Source: Gymnorhina tibicen (Eukaryota > Chordata > Aves > Passeriformes > Artamidae). Taken from it: DNA of 64,000 nt. The notes below the pieces were generated by a model that saw nothing but the letters and a program-made list of their open reading frames with translations, made no database searches and had not been told where the DNA came from. The DNA lies in NCBI GenBank assembly GCA_013399875.1, contig VXAZ01001836.1:1178001-1242000 (forward strand), given 5' to 3'. The position numbers and the translations under genes are program-made. This document shows positions 11,201 to 25,488 of this stretch, piece after piece; within the stretch, counting starts at the first letter, position 1, and the number at the start of each line of letters is the position of its first letter.

Positions 11201-14200
11201 GCCCAGCACTGTGTGGGATTGAACAAGTCATTGTTAGTTCTGTGGGTTTAACATTTTATTTATATATTTATTATTTCTATGTATTTTACATAGATATATA
11301 GAGACACAAAATGTAAGCCTACCTCTCTGTCTCCTAGGAGCTGAAGGATGATAGAGTTTTTGGGTCTTTTTTTACTGTGTAAAGAGTGGTTTCCCGTTTG
11401 CTAGCCCACAGTAGCAGTATTAAATTATATGCAAGGCCATTTGGGGCTTCACAACTAATTTTAAGCTTTTATAAGAAGTTTTACCGTGCCACTTGGATTT
11501 ATTACAGCTTTGCAACTTCAACTCCCAAAGTAAAACTATTTTTGTACTGGCTGTGATAATTTAAATTACCTCCTGGAGCTTCTGATGACTAACTTGTGTT
11601 TATGGTGAAAGCTCCCATTTATCCAAACCCTGAAAGCACTATCTGTTTGGTAATGTAACTCTAAATGTATTGATGCTTTATATCAATGGCAAGTACATCA
11701 GAACCTAAAGTCAATTGGTACCTTCAAGTCTTCCTGTAATAAAGAGAATATGCAGATTTTGCTGTACAGATGGGACTAGACAGTACAGTTCAGAGATCTC
11801 CTGTGTGCTAGCTGAAGAACCAGCTGCTGAGTAAAGCAGATATAAGTAGATCATTTTCAGCTGGGTTGGTTTCTCATTAAAAAATCCTTTCTTGGGTGGG
11901 TTGGGTAAGAATCTGGGTGGAATGTGTCAGCAAGGTGTCCCCTCAAGATGCATCAGCTGAGCACGAGTGCTTCCAGAGTGTACCGTGAGCATCCATGGGG
12001 CCATGGGCAAAGCCAGTGGGCTCTGGGTAAAGCAGGTGACTTGTTTCCAAAATGACACAATTAGGAGACTTACTATTGTAGTGAAGCTCCTTCATGGGCT
12101 TCTCTCTCAAATAAGACCATTTTTGTAGAGCTTTCCACTCTGCTCTCTTCTGTTGTAGATTTAGGAAGAGTAGCTGGAAGGGCTCATCCTAGGCTTGTTT
12201 TAGTCTCAGAGTTGCCATAATTTTCCTTACTGCTTTTGGCGAAAGGCTGTATAGTCTGATTCTTTCTGCTCTGCTGAGATGGAGGCCAGATAGCACCAAA
12301 TATATTTGTGGCTGTTTGTGTGGGCATTTTGAGATTTGGAAGGCACTTTGCTAATGAGCTGTAGGTCATTTCATGTCAGATTGGCTGAGTTTCCATCGAG
12401 CTGGTTCTTTGTTGCGGCAGTGCATATGGACTGTGTGTGTTTGGGGATCCCTGTTACCTGTCTCAGATGGAGAGGCCTTTCCTCCTGTTTGCTACCTCCT
12501 CGCTCCCCACAAGAAAAAAATCATCACCTGGAGAGCTGTTAACCTCCAGATTGAATTAAATGTTTTGCTGTTACTTATGTAGACTTTTCAGATGTGTACA
12601 GAGGTTAGAGAGGGACATGGATACGTGATCTTATTTGAGCTCTCCCTCCTTCTCCTTGTTTTTGATACTGAAGTTGGAATTCACCCTTCCCTTTTCCTGG
12701 GAACTGATGTGAAGGAATTGCTGTCACCCAGAGCAAAGCTCAATCTGCTTGCCTCGAGGCCCTGCCTCTCCAGGTTAGGACTTTGCCTGACTTCCACAGG
12801 CAACAGTTTGTTTTTGAGCTTATGTTACCTGAATCTTGTGGGGTAGGTCTGAGGGGTACTACTGTTCAGGGCAGTGGAAATCTCAAGTCAGCCAACATAG
12901 GGAGGGAAGGAATAGAGTTAGTACAGTTAACTCTTCCCCCCCACACACCCTCCTTTCTTCCCAGTTTCCTCACCTGCCCAGCTGTGTAGTAGGTTAGCAG
13001 TACGTGTCTGTTCTTATTCTTATGAAAGTAGACTTTGTTCTCTGAAGACTGCTAATCATGCCCCATGGGGGTGTAATCAGTTATAAGGTATTTAATGCAG
13101 TGCAGGCGGGAACAGGCTGCCTGGCCGGGCTGGCAGATTGCAACACTACAATTATAAAGGGCCCCTTTCCCCCACTCACCCGCCCACCGGTGGCAGGATG
13201 AGGGTACCTTGAAACAGTATTAAGTCTATGAAAAGTAAAGATCTAATGGGGGAAGGGAGATGAGAGGCTGAAGAGGCAGCTCCTATTCTGGGAAACAGGC
13301 AGACCTACATTCTGCGAGAGCTGCAGCCATTGCAGGTTGCACTGTTGAGACTTGTGGAGTTTGGGTGCCGTCACCATCGAAGTGGATTGCACAGGGATGG
13401 CCCTTGGCAATGTGTAGAACGGCAGGGGCTTCTGTGCTGACTGAAATGGGTTTTCTTGTGGTGGCTGGGGTTGGAGAGGTATGGAGTGGTTAGAAGGGGA
13501 GAAGCCCATTCTCCTGCATGCACTGATTTAGACTCTTAATCTGTAAATCCTGCCAGGCTTCTATTTTTATCTTTGGATATAAATCTATTGGTAAATTTGG
13601 CCTTTTGTGCCTCATTCTTCCAAATACTGGAACTACTGCAGCTTACTGAAGGGAACAGGTAGCCTGAGGCCTTGAATTTCACCAGGCCTGAGAAAGTTTA
13701 CTGGACTTCGTCCGGTCTGCTCTTGTTACTTAATATCAGATCACTTCCCTCTGTGAGAGCCTTGAAATGCACATGTGGGGTGTGGAGCAGCTGGGCTGCA
13801 AGCCTTATAAATCACCCCTGCTCCTGCAGCCTACTAGATGCATTGGTATGTTTCTGGAGCTTATGGCTGCATTGACCTTTCCCCTTTCAGGTTTCCCAGA
13901 GGTTACAGCGTTTCAGCCCTTAATTGGTTTTTTCTGAATTTCCTGACACTGTGTTGTGTCTGTTACATTCAAGTCAGATATTTTCTTGCTGCAGTGCTCT
14001 TGAGAGTGTTGGTTTTCCTGTTTGGTGCTGAGAGAGCACTGGCTATTAAGTCTCAGAGTTGGCCCTTAGCGCTGGGCGATGGATTTTTAAGGTTTTTAGG
14101 AGTGGGTTGTTGTTTAGTTATGTTGCACAGAGTATGTGCAGTTTCACAATGTGGGGAGTTCGCAATACAGACTTGAGAATTCTGCTGACAGTTTCACATC

Positions 14201-16491
14201 TGAGGGATCCTCATCTTTTTCCATTCAGAGTAACTTCATATTTGAGAACGTGAATTCTTTGGAAAGCTTTAGGATTTGTAGGAGTGCTGCATGAAGGAGG
14301 AATAATGTTTTTTCTGACTAGAGCATAGAGTCTCTTTGCAACTCTAAAATGATGAGGTTCTGAGATAAGAGGTTACCTGATGTCTTGGGTATTTGTACAT
14401 TAAGTTTTTCTTCTCTTTGTCACTGAAATGACCAATTGTCAGTGCTGTAGTGGAACAGTGATGTACAGTGAAGGTCAGATATGTGTGTGTGGGCAGTGAA
14501 GACAAGCATTTACAGAAGGATTTTGGGGTAATGAGGAAGTGCCTGCATCCCAGAGCAGCTACTTGACTTAAGGTAGAATGGTTTCCTGGGGATAGAAAAA
14601 GACCTGGATCCTTCCAAGCGCCCCTGTTGCCCAAAGTCAACTTCTTACTCAGCTCTGCCCCCTCAACTCAAGAGGTCTCAGTGTTATATTTGCCCCTTGT
14701 CTTATAGGAAAAGTCAGGGAAATTCCCAGGCTAACGCACAGAGCTGTTCCTGCCCTGGACTGTGGCTGCTTCCCAGCCCAGGCAGCAGCTTTTCTACCTG
14801 TGGCTTGCATGCCCAACTGAGAACTCTCCTGCTTTGCTTGGTTTCTCTTGTCCCATGAGCTCAAGAAGTTGCCTGGAGAACTCAACCCTCACACAAATGA
14901 ATTTGGGGTTGAAGCTGTTGTTGGGGTCCTGACAGTGGCTATGCAGGCATGTGTGGGGAGGGAGCTTGGCGGTTGTCAGCAGGGTGGATGTGTGGGCTTG
15001 CTACTTGTTTTCCTTCTCTGCCTGGTGAGGAATGCAATGTGTTTGCCTTCCTTGGCCTGTGGTTGCAGCTGCATTCCTGCAGTGGGAGTCAGCACGGCGG
15101 CGGGCGGCGTGCTGTTCATGCCCCGTGGCTACGTGCTTTCAGCTCCACATCAAAGGTGTATTTAGTGTGTAGCTTGTGCCATTCCTGGCCACACCTGGTG
15201 GCCTGCAGGCATGCAGGAGGTGGAGTCTGGCTGTGTTTGCAGATGGCATTCAGGGTTCAGACTTCTTGCTTGTGGAGAGGCTGGAGCTGAGTCCATACTA
15301 AACAACCCCAGGAATGCACTGGGAGGGCTGAGCGGCACAGTCACTCCAGGGGCATGTCCTAGCAGCAATGTTTCCTTTATAGCTGCAGCAAAATAACTCA
15401 TGCCTGCTCCTCCAGAGGAACTGACTGTTTGCTTGGGTGTGTTGTACGGTTTAATTTACACTGATAAGGCCAATTAAGGCTGGCTTGTCCCCCCTGCAGC
15501 CTATGTGCTCTTGGCAATCAGTAGATGGTTGAGTGGTTTGTGCCATCCAGCTCTGCTCGGTACAAACTGCACGAGATGTCTGCCTGGAGGTGGAATGGCT
15601 CTGAGATTTAACCTGGGCAGGAGTGCTTCCCCCAGTCGGTGGGTAAATTTTCTTCTGGAAAATCTTTCTTTCTCTAGCTGATACCCCAAGAGCTGAGGAC
15701 AGGAAGCTTGCTGAAAGATGGTAGATCAGGATGTGGCTACGTTATTTTGGGATCCTTGACATGATATCTGTTTTGAGAAATGGTCACAGTTTTCTATGCA
15801 CCCATCATGCAAACCATCTTTGTCCTCTATACGAGTCTTTCATTTGCCTGGCACAGGGAAATGTGATCCCTTTTGGTAGCATCATTGTGGGCAGCCCATA
15901 GGCAGGGCTTGTGGAAGTAACAGCAGACCATCTCTGTGTTCTGGGTAAGCCTTGGGCTGTTCATTACCCAGTTTGCTTGGATCCTTTGTAGTTTCCCTTT
16001 TGGTAATTTCTAGTAGCCTGGAATTCTGTGACCTGCCAGTCATTTCCATATTAAAGTTAGTCTTCTGCAGAAGACCTCCCTACTGCCATCCTTAGACAGT
16101 AGTGGGAATGAAAGAATTTGCTCTCAGAAGTTCTCTGGCTTTATAGCTTAGTTTTTGCTTTTTTAGCTGTTGCCACACTCTCCACAGGAGTCACTGCAGA
16201 GCTCACGTTACCATGAGCAGGTCCATGCCACCCTCTCTTCAGAAGGTTGTATCACTTTTCAAAGCAGGATCTCAATGATAGGTGATTAAGGGAATGTTAC
16301 TTGTTCCAAGACTCTTAGCATTGTGAAACAGTTGGAAATTATTCACATTGGGCTCTCTTCTCTTTTGATGTCATGTAATCTGTGCATTTTATTTCAAACT
16401 AGTTGCCACCAACTCCATATGTGACTGTTAGGGCTTGGATGCTGAGAAAGTGTGTTGCCTGAATCTTCATTTTCCTTCCTCTGTTCTGTAG

Positions 16492-16544
16492 TGGCAGACT
16501 GGACAATATGCCCTGCAGCAACAGGAGGTGGTAGCAAAATATAA
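16492..16544 (+). other. Candidate 5' exon (53 bp), open in one frame
   Basis: The acceptor is ccttcctctgttctgtag and the donor is a perfect GTAAGT at 16545. One frame is fully open, with protein-like content (GQYALQQQEVVAKYK), but no upstream or downstream coding partner was identified. It may be a TJAP1 5' UTR exon or chance. Confidence 0.25.
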
Positions 16545-19500
16545 GTAAGTCTAAAATTCGATTGCGTGGCTGGTTACTGATAGAACATTTAAGTGTGTAT
16601 ATCATTGTCATACTGGGTGTTTCAGCTTTGTCATGCGATACGGGCTATGGCTGCAAAGATGGAGGTCTTGTTTTGGATTACATACTGCTTCTGCTGACAC
16701 TTTCCAGTTGCTAGGAAAGGAGTGAGGGAATAAGAATGAAATGGATGTGACAATGGCCAAGGAGGAAGTAGGGCTGATAACTGGCCTTTTTCCATCCTGT
16801 CAGTGAGTTTTAATATGTTGTGGAGAGAAAGTCACTTACTTCTTGGTTCGGCTTTCCTGCTGGCCTTCAATGCTGTTAGGAATCCAGACCTCCGTGCTCC
16901 TGTATCCAGTCCCAACCGTCTCTGACCGGGCAATGTGTTCCTCTGGCTAGAGCTGTAACCCTCCCAAGTAGCTAGATCTCCCCCTGGTGGAACAGAGAGC
17001 AGAAGGCACAGCTACGGCTGGACGGTAAAAGTGGGAATTGGTGTGATCCTGGGGCACCTTGAGCCAGCAACAGATGTGGTGTTTGTCCAGTTGAGACATT
17101 CCTTAGTCCGGAGTCACAGATTTAGCAGAACTGAGCTCGTGCAGCTGCATGAAGCTGAAGGCGTGAGTGAACAGCTCACTGTCGGTACTGAGCAAACACC
17201 TTGTCTTTGCAACATCTGCCTGGCTATATGCTGGCATTCCTCCATGGTCTTTGCTCTTAGATGAGCAGTGAGCTACTAGCTCTTTGGGTTGTTGTCTGAC
17301 ACTTGACAAAAAAAAAGGTACCTGGAATGTGGTGGCTTGCTTTCTTTAAGATCCCTGGGGTTTATTAGCCCTCAGTTAAAGCCCCTTTGAGGACAGATGA
17401 CTTCACTTGGAGCTCTACTGTCTCGCATTCCCTCCTTGCTGTCTGAAGAGCTGCATAGGATTTACTTACGGGGGATCTACAGGAAGGAGCCCTCTGTAGG
17501 GGAAGAGCTTGTCTGTTTAGCATTACTAAAAAGGAGTGTTCTTCCTTAACCTTAGAATAATTAATGGACTTATGCTATCCCAAAGGACTACAGTGGTAAA
17601 GGCATTTCAGTTTTACAAGAGCAATGCCAGGCAGGGGATATAAAGTAGTCTGGAGAAGCTGACCTTGTGGTAAAACTGAAGTGATGGGCCTTTGCTGCAA
17701 TTGCCCCTTGAGACAATTGATGCTCATAATTAGCTCCAGCTGAAGAACAGTACTGGTGCTAGCAATGATGACAGATGTGGAAGGAGGTAATTGATGAGGG
17801 CTCTCTCTGACTCATCTGCCAGGAAGAGAAGTTGTGTCTGAGGGAAGAGCTGAAGCAACCCAGCTTGGTCACAAGTGGGACATCTGTGGTTATCCCCCTC
17901 TAAGGGAGGAAGGTGAACCTAGGAGGTGCAATACAGCATGTACAGAAGGACAAGCAGTGCAGCCCATGACTGCTGGTGACAGGCAGCCTCCTTGTGCAGG
18001 GCAGGGGGTGGAGGTGTGGGTCCCCTCTTTTGTGGCTGGGATGCTGCTGTTAAAAGGACTGACTGGAGCCCAGGGGAACAGGGAAAGAGGAGCCGTAGTC
18101 AGTTGCGTGCTTTGCACAGGTCATCAGTGAAAGATAGATGGGTGGATCTATTTGTTTTTCCTAAGCTGGATTAAGCCATGTTGTATTTCTGTGACTGAAC
18201 TCAGAATAAAATCTCTCAGTAGTTCAGTGGTGCTGAAGACTAAGAGAATCATTAAAAAAACCCTAACCAAAACAAACAAACCCAAACCAGACAAATGAGG
18301 CAAACTGAGGCAGATTAACTACAAAAAAGAGAGATGTTCCATGCTGCTTCAGGAGCCATGCTGCTGTACTGTTTACAGAGTTGAGACAAGTTTTGTGCCT
18401 GTTTCTGCCCCTGGCTCGGGCTCGGAATTTGCTAGGCCAAAAGCATGGTTTTGAAAGCCATCTCCTTGTTCTGCCTTTGTGGTCTATTGAGATGACTACT
18501 ACCGGTGTGTACAGGAGTGGATGCCCTAATGCTCTGCATTGTGCCTGGGTGCAGAGGCTGGGTGGAAGTCAATGAGGAATACTTGATGTAGTCTCCTAAG
18601 TAGGCAGTGGCTGTGACATGGGTTAAGTAGGAGATGTCTGTGCCTGGTAGGAATCCTGCTTTGCAAAGGAGTCAGTAGCAACACCACTTGTATTCTCTGG
18701 GAAAGGGGCAGGATATAATCAGCTTTGGGAAGAGGCTGTGATGACCCCTTTTCTCTTTCATCCCTTTGGCTGGATAATTTTATTCCTCAAACACCACTTT
18801 GCTTCTCTCAGTGCTGCTCTGCTTTTCCCTGCCACTTACAGCAAGTTACTGCTCATTGTAGGTGATGTGAGGTTTAGGCAGCTTGGTTGAAGAACACCCC
18901 ACTGGTATCCTCACACAACTCTGGTGTCACTAGTTTTACTTCATTATGCTGACTGCTGTATGTATTCAGTGCTGTAGAGATCATAAAATATTTCTGTGCT
19001 AGATCTTCTCTGATGAATAGCACAGAGGATGTCTCAAGTTTCCATGGCAATGCTTCTGAATGTGCTTCTGTCACCAAAGAAAGAGGGACTTCCAGTTGAT
19101 TAAGATTTGAGGGTTTTGTCTGAGAAAGGAGACTGTGGTGAAACTGCATGTTGTTTGCCTGCCTTTGGATGTGCCTCTGACTGATACATAATCTGGAGAA
19201 AGAGGAAGCTGACATTTGGCTAATGGCAGAGACGGCCTGTGTCGTGCAAACTGCAGCTGGACCCCTGGACATGCTTAACTGTTCAGCTACAGATGCAGCT
19301 GCACAATCACTCCACAGTTAAGCCTGTACCATTCTCTGCCTCTCATATCTGACCATCTGCTAGGGAAAAGCTAATTAAACCAAAACGATTCTTGCTGGGA
19401 TTAAACCCCAGCAGCAGAAAAAACTGAGTATAGTACAAATATTGTTCTTCTACTACTGGACCAGGGTTGCTGCTTTATTTGTTCTTATAAAGAATTGCAG

Positions 19501-22500
19501 GCTATTCATCTCAATTGCTGTCAGGTAGGTGTTTAGTTCATGCACACTTTCCTTTCTCTTTTCTATCCCAGATAATTTTTGTTTTAGGTGCAAGAAATAA
19601 GACTGTCTTGCTGAATTTTTGTGCAGTTCCTTTCTTATGACAACTGAGTTTGTTTTTCTTTAACTTGCAGTTTAATGCAAAACCAGTGCACAAAGCTGTT
19701 TTTTTCTCCTAGTGCCTCAATTTCTCTGCTTATGGAATGGAAATTGTTCCTACCTTCTTCTTTGCATGTATTTATGGTGAGAATGAATCCTAGAGTTGGT
19801 GCAGGGCCATATAACTTTATAGTTGCACCAGTGTGACTCTGAGACTTAAGACCAAACAGTTTATTGCAAGAATATATCTGCAGCCCTTTGATAGTTGAAG
19901 TTTAAATCTTAGAAAGTGTGGAAGTGTGTTTCCCTTAGCAACTGAACTCTTGTGTACCTACAATCTTTGATGCAGTGTGATCTGGGCTTCAGAACAGCTC
20001 TTTCAAAAAAAAAAACAACTTGCAACTCAGGTTGATTTCAGGGCTGCTGTGGGTACTCAAGTGACAGCTCACCACTTTATTCCGAGTTGTGGCACAATTT
20101 AGTTTCTGAAGGCCAATGAGGGATTTAGTGCTCTTCAAGGGGCTCTGAGAGGATTCTTGATACTGTCTTTCTGTGCTGGACTTGGAAAACTTGCACTGAA
20201 GAGGAAGTTAGTCCTGCATATGGTAGCTCAGAGGCAACAGTAGAAGGTGGCCCTGAGGAGAGAGAAATGGTTGTGTTGCTGGTATGGATGTGAGGAAGAC
20301 TGGTAAGCTCGAAGAGGAACGACTGAAAAAGCAGTTAGAGATGAAAGAGTGCCAAGAGAATGAAGACAAATTTACTCTTGATATTCAGGAGGAAGAGTTC
20401 AAATAGTTTTTAATGAGGAATGGAAGGACATCACTAATTTTAGAATTGTTGAAATTTAGTTTTGACAAATATGTTTCATGGGGAAATGCTGAAGGTTTGT
20501 AGCATGTTAGCTCTGTGACCTAGGACTTGGTTTGTCTATGTGTTTACCCCACAGTTAACAGGAGAACATATTTTGGTAGAGGAGGGTCAGTAGTAAGACT
20601 GTGCCTGGGGGCAGTTAGATAACATGCTCTAACTCCACACTCCAGTTTGCTCAGATAAACTGTTGGTGAGCCATACCCTTAGGAATGAGCAAGTGGGGAA
20701 CATTGTCTTCCCGGAACTACTCCAGGTATGTTGGACATCAGCAAGCAAAAGTTGTGTGGGTGTATGGAAAACAGTGTACAGTGCAAGTATTTGTGATGAC
20801 CCTTTCCATCTTGCTTGGGGAAAGTAGAGAAAATGTTAAGCTGTGCTGGTCTGAGCATTGTTGTGATGTTTATTTGGCATAGGATTAATAAAACTTTCAA
20901 GACATACAAATGTCAATATCTTTAGTAACTTAATATACCTTGCATAGTGTAGTTAGCTTATTTTGGTTCTGAGGGAGGCCACATTTTTGTGGGTCTGGGT
21001 TTTTTTGGAAGAAGAAAAGCCAAACCAAACACCAAACCCAGCAAAACCTTCTTTGGAAGTAGAAAAGTGCAAAATAGGGTTAACTTCAATAACTGTAAGG
21101 ATTTTGCCATTGCAGGGAAGTTGTACTGATTTAACTTAATCAGATTAGAGACAGCTGTGATTATATTAGTGAAGCATTCCTGTATAGGCATCCTTAATTT
21201 AGTTTGTGTCTTGTATCTATCTATTTAACTTAAGTTGTTTCAATGTGAAGTGCTCTTAAACTGAATTAAGAACATTTGCCCAGGAGCGTTATACTGCTTT
21301 ATATTATTTTCTAAGTCAATTTAATTTAGTTCAGTGTATATGTAGACAAGACCTTGGGGAAAAAGCTGATCCTTTTTATTACTTGCTGAACAGTCTGTCA
21401 TGTTTGGCTGCAGCCATGTGATCATGGAATGAAAGAGCCTGTTGTGGTGTGTGTTGGTGGAGGATGGGTGAACTGATCATTGTGAGCCTTTGTACAACTT
21501 GGTCATTCTTAGCCACAGCCTTCAGTTAAAGTAGGTTGATCCTTCTTGTCAGTGAGGCTTTTTCCTGTCTAGAACAGATGTGAGACCCCTGTAATGTTAT
21601 TTTAAGTTTCCTCCTCAGCCTAGCAATAAAAGTGCCTGCAGACGTGGTTAGTGTCCTGTTTAGGCAGCAAAAGCAACATCTTAAAACTTGGCACAAATGT
21701 TTAATATTAAAAAGAAATCAGATGGCTGAACAGGTTTGAACTGGATTTTGCTGCTTTTCTTCATCCATAGCTTGAAATAAATGTCACCCAATTTTGCTGC
21801 TGTTTCCTTCCTGGTCTGTGTCTCCTGACAGTATGTGCCACCTGCTATATATGGTAACTTACACATACAAAACTTATGGCCAAGGAATAAGTAAGTACTG
21901 CAGATGTCAAATCTCTTTCTGGTTGAAAAGGATAAATCTAGTCAATACATCTTGTTTTCTGCTTGCTGGTAAAGGCTCTATGGGAACAAAACTGGCACGT
22001 GAATTACTCTGCAAGCATGGTTGTAGTGATAGCATTTCAGAATAAAGCTGACTGCTGTAAACAGCCGCTTTATTTTTTGAGATTTGTTTTTGTCAGCACC
22101 TGCAAGCATTAGGGCTGGGCTTAGCGCCTCCTCAACACTGCAGATGCTCTGTAGGCTAGGTCACTGTAGTAACTTGTCCATCTGTCTTCTGTAAATAATG
22201 CAAATAACGTGCTCTGCTCCATTGTCCCACTGTGTAGATACTGCATAGTGTGTCAGCCATCTGTGCATCACTGAGACTCTCGGACAGAGGGGATATTTTG
22301 GAGAGTGGATTGTGGCAAGTGTATAGTTGAATGCTCCAGTAATGAAGCATTCTCTAGCATTACTATCTCTCTGCTAGAGGGACAACTCAGTGACATTCGG
22401 TCCCTGGCACTGAAGAGATGGAGATTGCAGTTTGCCCAGAACTTCTGAACCAAAGCTTGAAACAAGGGGACTGCTGATAATAATTGCCGGGGGTTGTGTG

Positions 22501-23098
22501 AGACTTAGGGAATACTTACAGGGGCTGAGAGTCTGCCTCTCAGTAGTTGAAAAATTTAAGCTCTTTCTACTTTGTCCTAATTAAATGCCTTTTGACTTTA
22601 TGCTCTAGGAAGGTAATGTATGATTTTTCCCCTTTTCTTCCCCTCCTACACAGCAAAGGATACAACTGAGGTCTGGGAAGGGAATTCCTGCATGTTGATT
22701 TTCTACAGAAATCTCCCTCTTTGATTTCTCTTCAAATGTTTGTTTGTTGTAGCCATTCCCTTGCTTGTGTTTGAGAAAGTTTAGGACCGTGACTCCCAAA
22801 TTTCCCTCGTGTGACCTATCAGCTTTATCCAGGTACATGTTGTTAGAATATCAAGATTTGCTTTTCTAGCTGAGTCCAGGCACTTTCAAAAACTTGTGAG
22901 AGTTCTCTTAATCTCCATGAGTTTATGTCTAATATTCTGGTATTTCTTTAAATTTCTGAGCAATATACTCCAGAAGTCTTCCCATGGGAGATCTTAAAAG
23001 AACAGATAAGACAGAGTGAGGAAGGACATGGAACCCAGGGTGCAAAGACGAAGAGACACTGAAAGTTTGTAGCCTAAACTACCTTGTGAGAGTTGGAA

Positions 23099-23153
23099 GG
23101 ATCACTGAACAAACTAAAGAGATCAAGCTAGCAGGATCACTGAACAAACTAAA
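23099..23153 (+). repeat. 20-bp direct repeat, 35 bp apart
   Basis: GGATCACTGAACAAACTAAA occurs exactly at 23099 and again at 23134. Confidence 0.85.
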
Positions 23154-23460
23154 CACGCTTCTGGTGTGTCAGCAGTTCTGAATGAGAAGCTGTCATTAGC
23201 CCTTGCTGTAGCTGTCCGTGCTAAAGGTAACTTGGTAAATGACCTTTTGCTGAGCTGGTTCTTGTGCAATTTCATGTGTAGCCATTAAAGGTGGTTCTAT
23301 GCTTTATATGCATTAAAAAGCTGGTGCTCATTTCCTGGTCAAAATCTCCCCTGGGTATTTTTATTCTCCATTAACATTCCTCCTGGGGATTGAATTCTGG
23401 TCCTTTGCTTCCTGTCCTGTTCCTGTTCAGATGTTAATCAGCTGTTGCATTCTATTCCAG

Positions 23461-23533
23461 TTACGTGTTAGTGATGCTCGCGTTTCTTGGTCAATGTTGA
23501 CCAGTCCCAGCTTCTATAAAAGAATTAGGGAAG
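23461..23533 (+). other. Candidate non-coding 5' exon (73 bp)
   Basis: It is flanked by an acceptor (gttgcattctattccag) and a donor (GGGAAG then GTAAGC). There is no coding signature. It rests on splice signals alone. Confidence 0.2.
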
Positions 23534-24944
23534 GTAAGCTACTCTAAACACAGCAGATAGTAGACAATAAAATGCACACTTAAAGGTGTGGAGTGCAACT
23601 GAATTATGGGGACTGAGATCTTTGTATTGTGGAAGGAGAGAACAGGACTGTAAGAAAAGTGTGATTCTGATAATTTTTAAGAGAATTCTGCAGGGTGCAA
23701 TGGATATGACTGATACATGGTATGTCCTGTGGTATTTCCATTCAGCAAGAACTATGTATGACTGGAGTCCAGGGATTTCATTTTCATTGGAAACGTGTTA
23801 GGTATTAAGTAGGGCTTGTTACATGGACTGTTGTTCAACAGCTAGCCTGATCCCTTTTTCTTGATAGCTCTTGGAATTGTTCCCATGCAGAGAACAGAGG
23901 TTTCTGCCTAACAGTCAAGGTTAATTGGTATGGAAAAGCAGGAATGAGCAATAATCCTCCTGAAACTCGATTTTAATCCAAGAGTCACTATAATGCTATT
24001 ACTCAGATCTGAATCATGGGCATTAACATACAAGCCGAACTGAGATGTGAGTCTCTGCACTTGGAACTGTCATCCATTTATTTTAAAATGAGCTTCAACG
24101 TAGCCATCAGCAGAATGGATGTGAACATTCTTTTGAGATGCCTTCTCTGAATGAAAAGATCTCTCTCATTAAATGTTAAAGGGCCCTTTAATAACCTTGC
24201 AGTCCTTTTCAATTGTACTTGGCACCAGCAGTCTACAGGTCCTGCTTTTAATTTCACACAGCTTGTTTTTCTGCCCTGGACAGACATCCCTTGGTGCAGT
24301 TACTGCACCATCCATCTCACTGGCTAGTTGTCTTGGTCAGGCTTACTGCAGCAGCTTTTCAGGTAGTCTGCCTTGAGACTTTTGAAAGCTAAGGTTTCCT
24401 CTATCCATAAGCACGGGAAGGCAACTGGACAAGACTCTCTTGCATTTGCTTTTCACGAAGCTAGTCAGGAGATACTGATACCTCCTAAAGCAGGATGTGC
24501 CAATATCCTGTATTGGATATGCATGCAGAATATAGGTTGGCCCACAGAGAGCGAAAATTCCAGGTTAACTGTGGTGATCAGTTATGTGTCACAGGACATT
24601 TGGTTTTCTTACTTGTGGGTATTGTACTTGCAAGTTTTTGGACTGTGCTGACTCTGATAGCCACAAAAAAAAAATCTTTCTATAGTGTTGCATTAGAAAC
24701 AAATGTGACTGTGATTGTGTTACAGAATGTATTTTTTCAGTAACACAAGTTTATCTTTCTGAATAAAAAGCAACGCTAAAGAAGTGGTGCTTTTAAGAGG
24801 AAAAAGCTGGAAAGGTGATACAATACCCAAAATAAGAAACTTTATCTGCATCATAATCACTATTTCTCTTGAGGAAGGGACACTGCTGACCCTCAGCACT
24901 GGTAAGCAGACTGTTTTATAAGGTCAGAAAAGGCAACACAAGAG

Positions 24945-24968
24945 AAGATGATGATGATGATGATGAAG
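24945..24968 (+). repeat. (GAT)n microsatellite
   Basis: A short run of about seven GAT units ends in GAAGAA, in otherwise unique intronic sequence. Confidence 0.85.
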
Positions 24969-25488
24969 AAAAGCCTGCAAGTCCTCTGCCTCTTTGCAGG
25001 GAATGTTCAGCTGCTGCAACCACAAGCAGGCAGAAGTTGTCTGCATCCTAGAACCAAAGTTAAGTGTTGGCTACCTCAGACCTCAAGGGACTTGCCAAAT
25101 ATCAGAAAGACACTAGGTGCCTACAAATGTTGTCTTTTATTTTTCTCTTGTTCTTTCCCTTTTTTTCAAAGCATTCCTTTTTGAACTTTCTTGTCTCTGA
25201 TAGGGACCTCTTTCTTTTTACTGGAGATAAAGCGATGCTCGTGGGTGGTGGTGTGGTTTTGTATGCATGCCAAGTGGCTGTTTATTCTGTACAGGGCCCA
25301 CAGAACTGTCTTAAGCAATTCTGTGCGAGATGACATCTGTTTCTGGTGTGTGGTAAAGGTTTTGCCTTTCTCTGATCACACAGAGAACAGAGCTACCTTG
25401 CAAGTGGGTTTTACGCTGAGGGATGTCTCTGGTAAAACCAGCTAGAGTCAAGCTTGTGTGCTGCCTGTGTAGCTGTACTCTGTCACTG

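Larger units (their letters stand above)
4600..25488. other. Long TJAP1 5' intronic region, no recognised coding gene
   Basis: About 21 kb lies between the CpG island and the first LTR. Base composition is ordinary, with A-runs and short AT-rich stretches such as 11,255-11,310. I found no protein family, tRNA or rRNA. The candidate non-coding exons and small repeats within it are listed separately. Confidence 0.5.

Noticed and set aside
18250..18300. Telomere-like CCCTAA and CA-rich A-run
   Set aside because: Only one CCCTAA unit is present within a simple A/C-rich stretch. It is not an interstitial telomere array.
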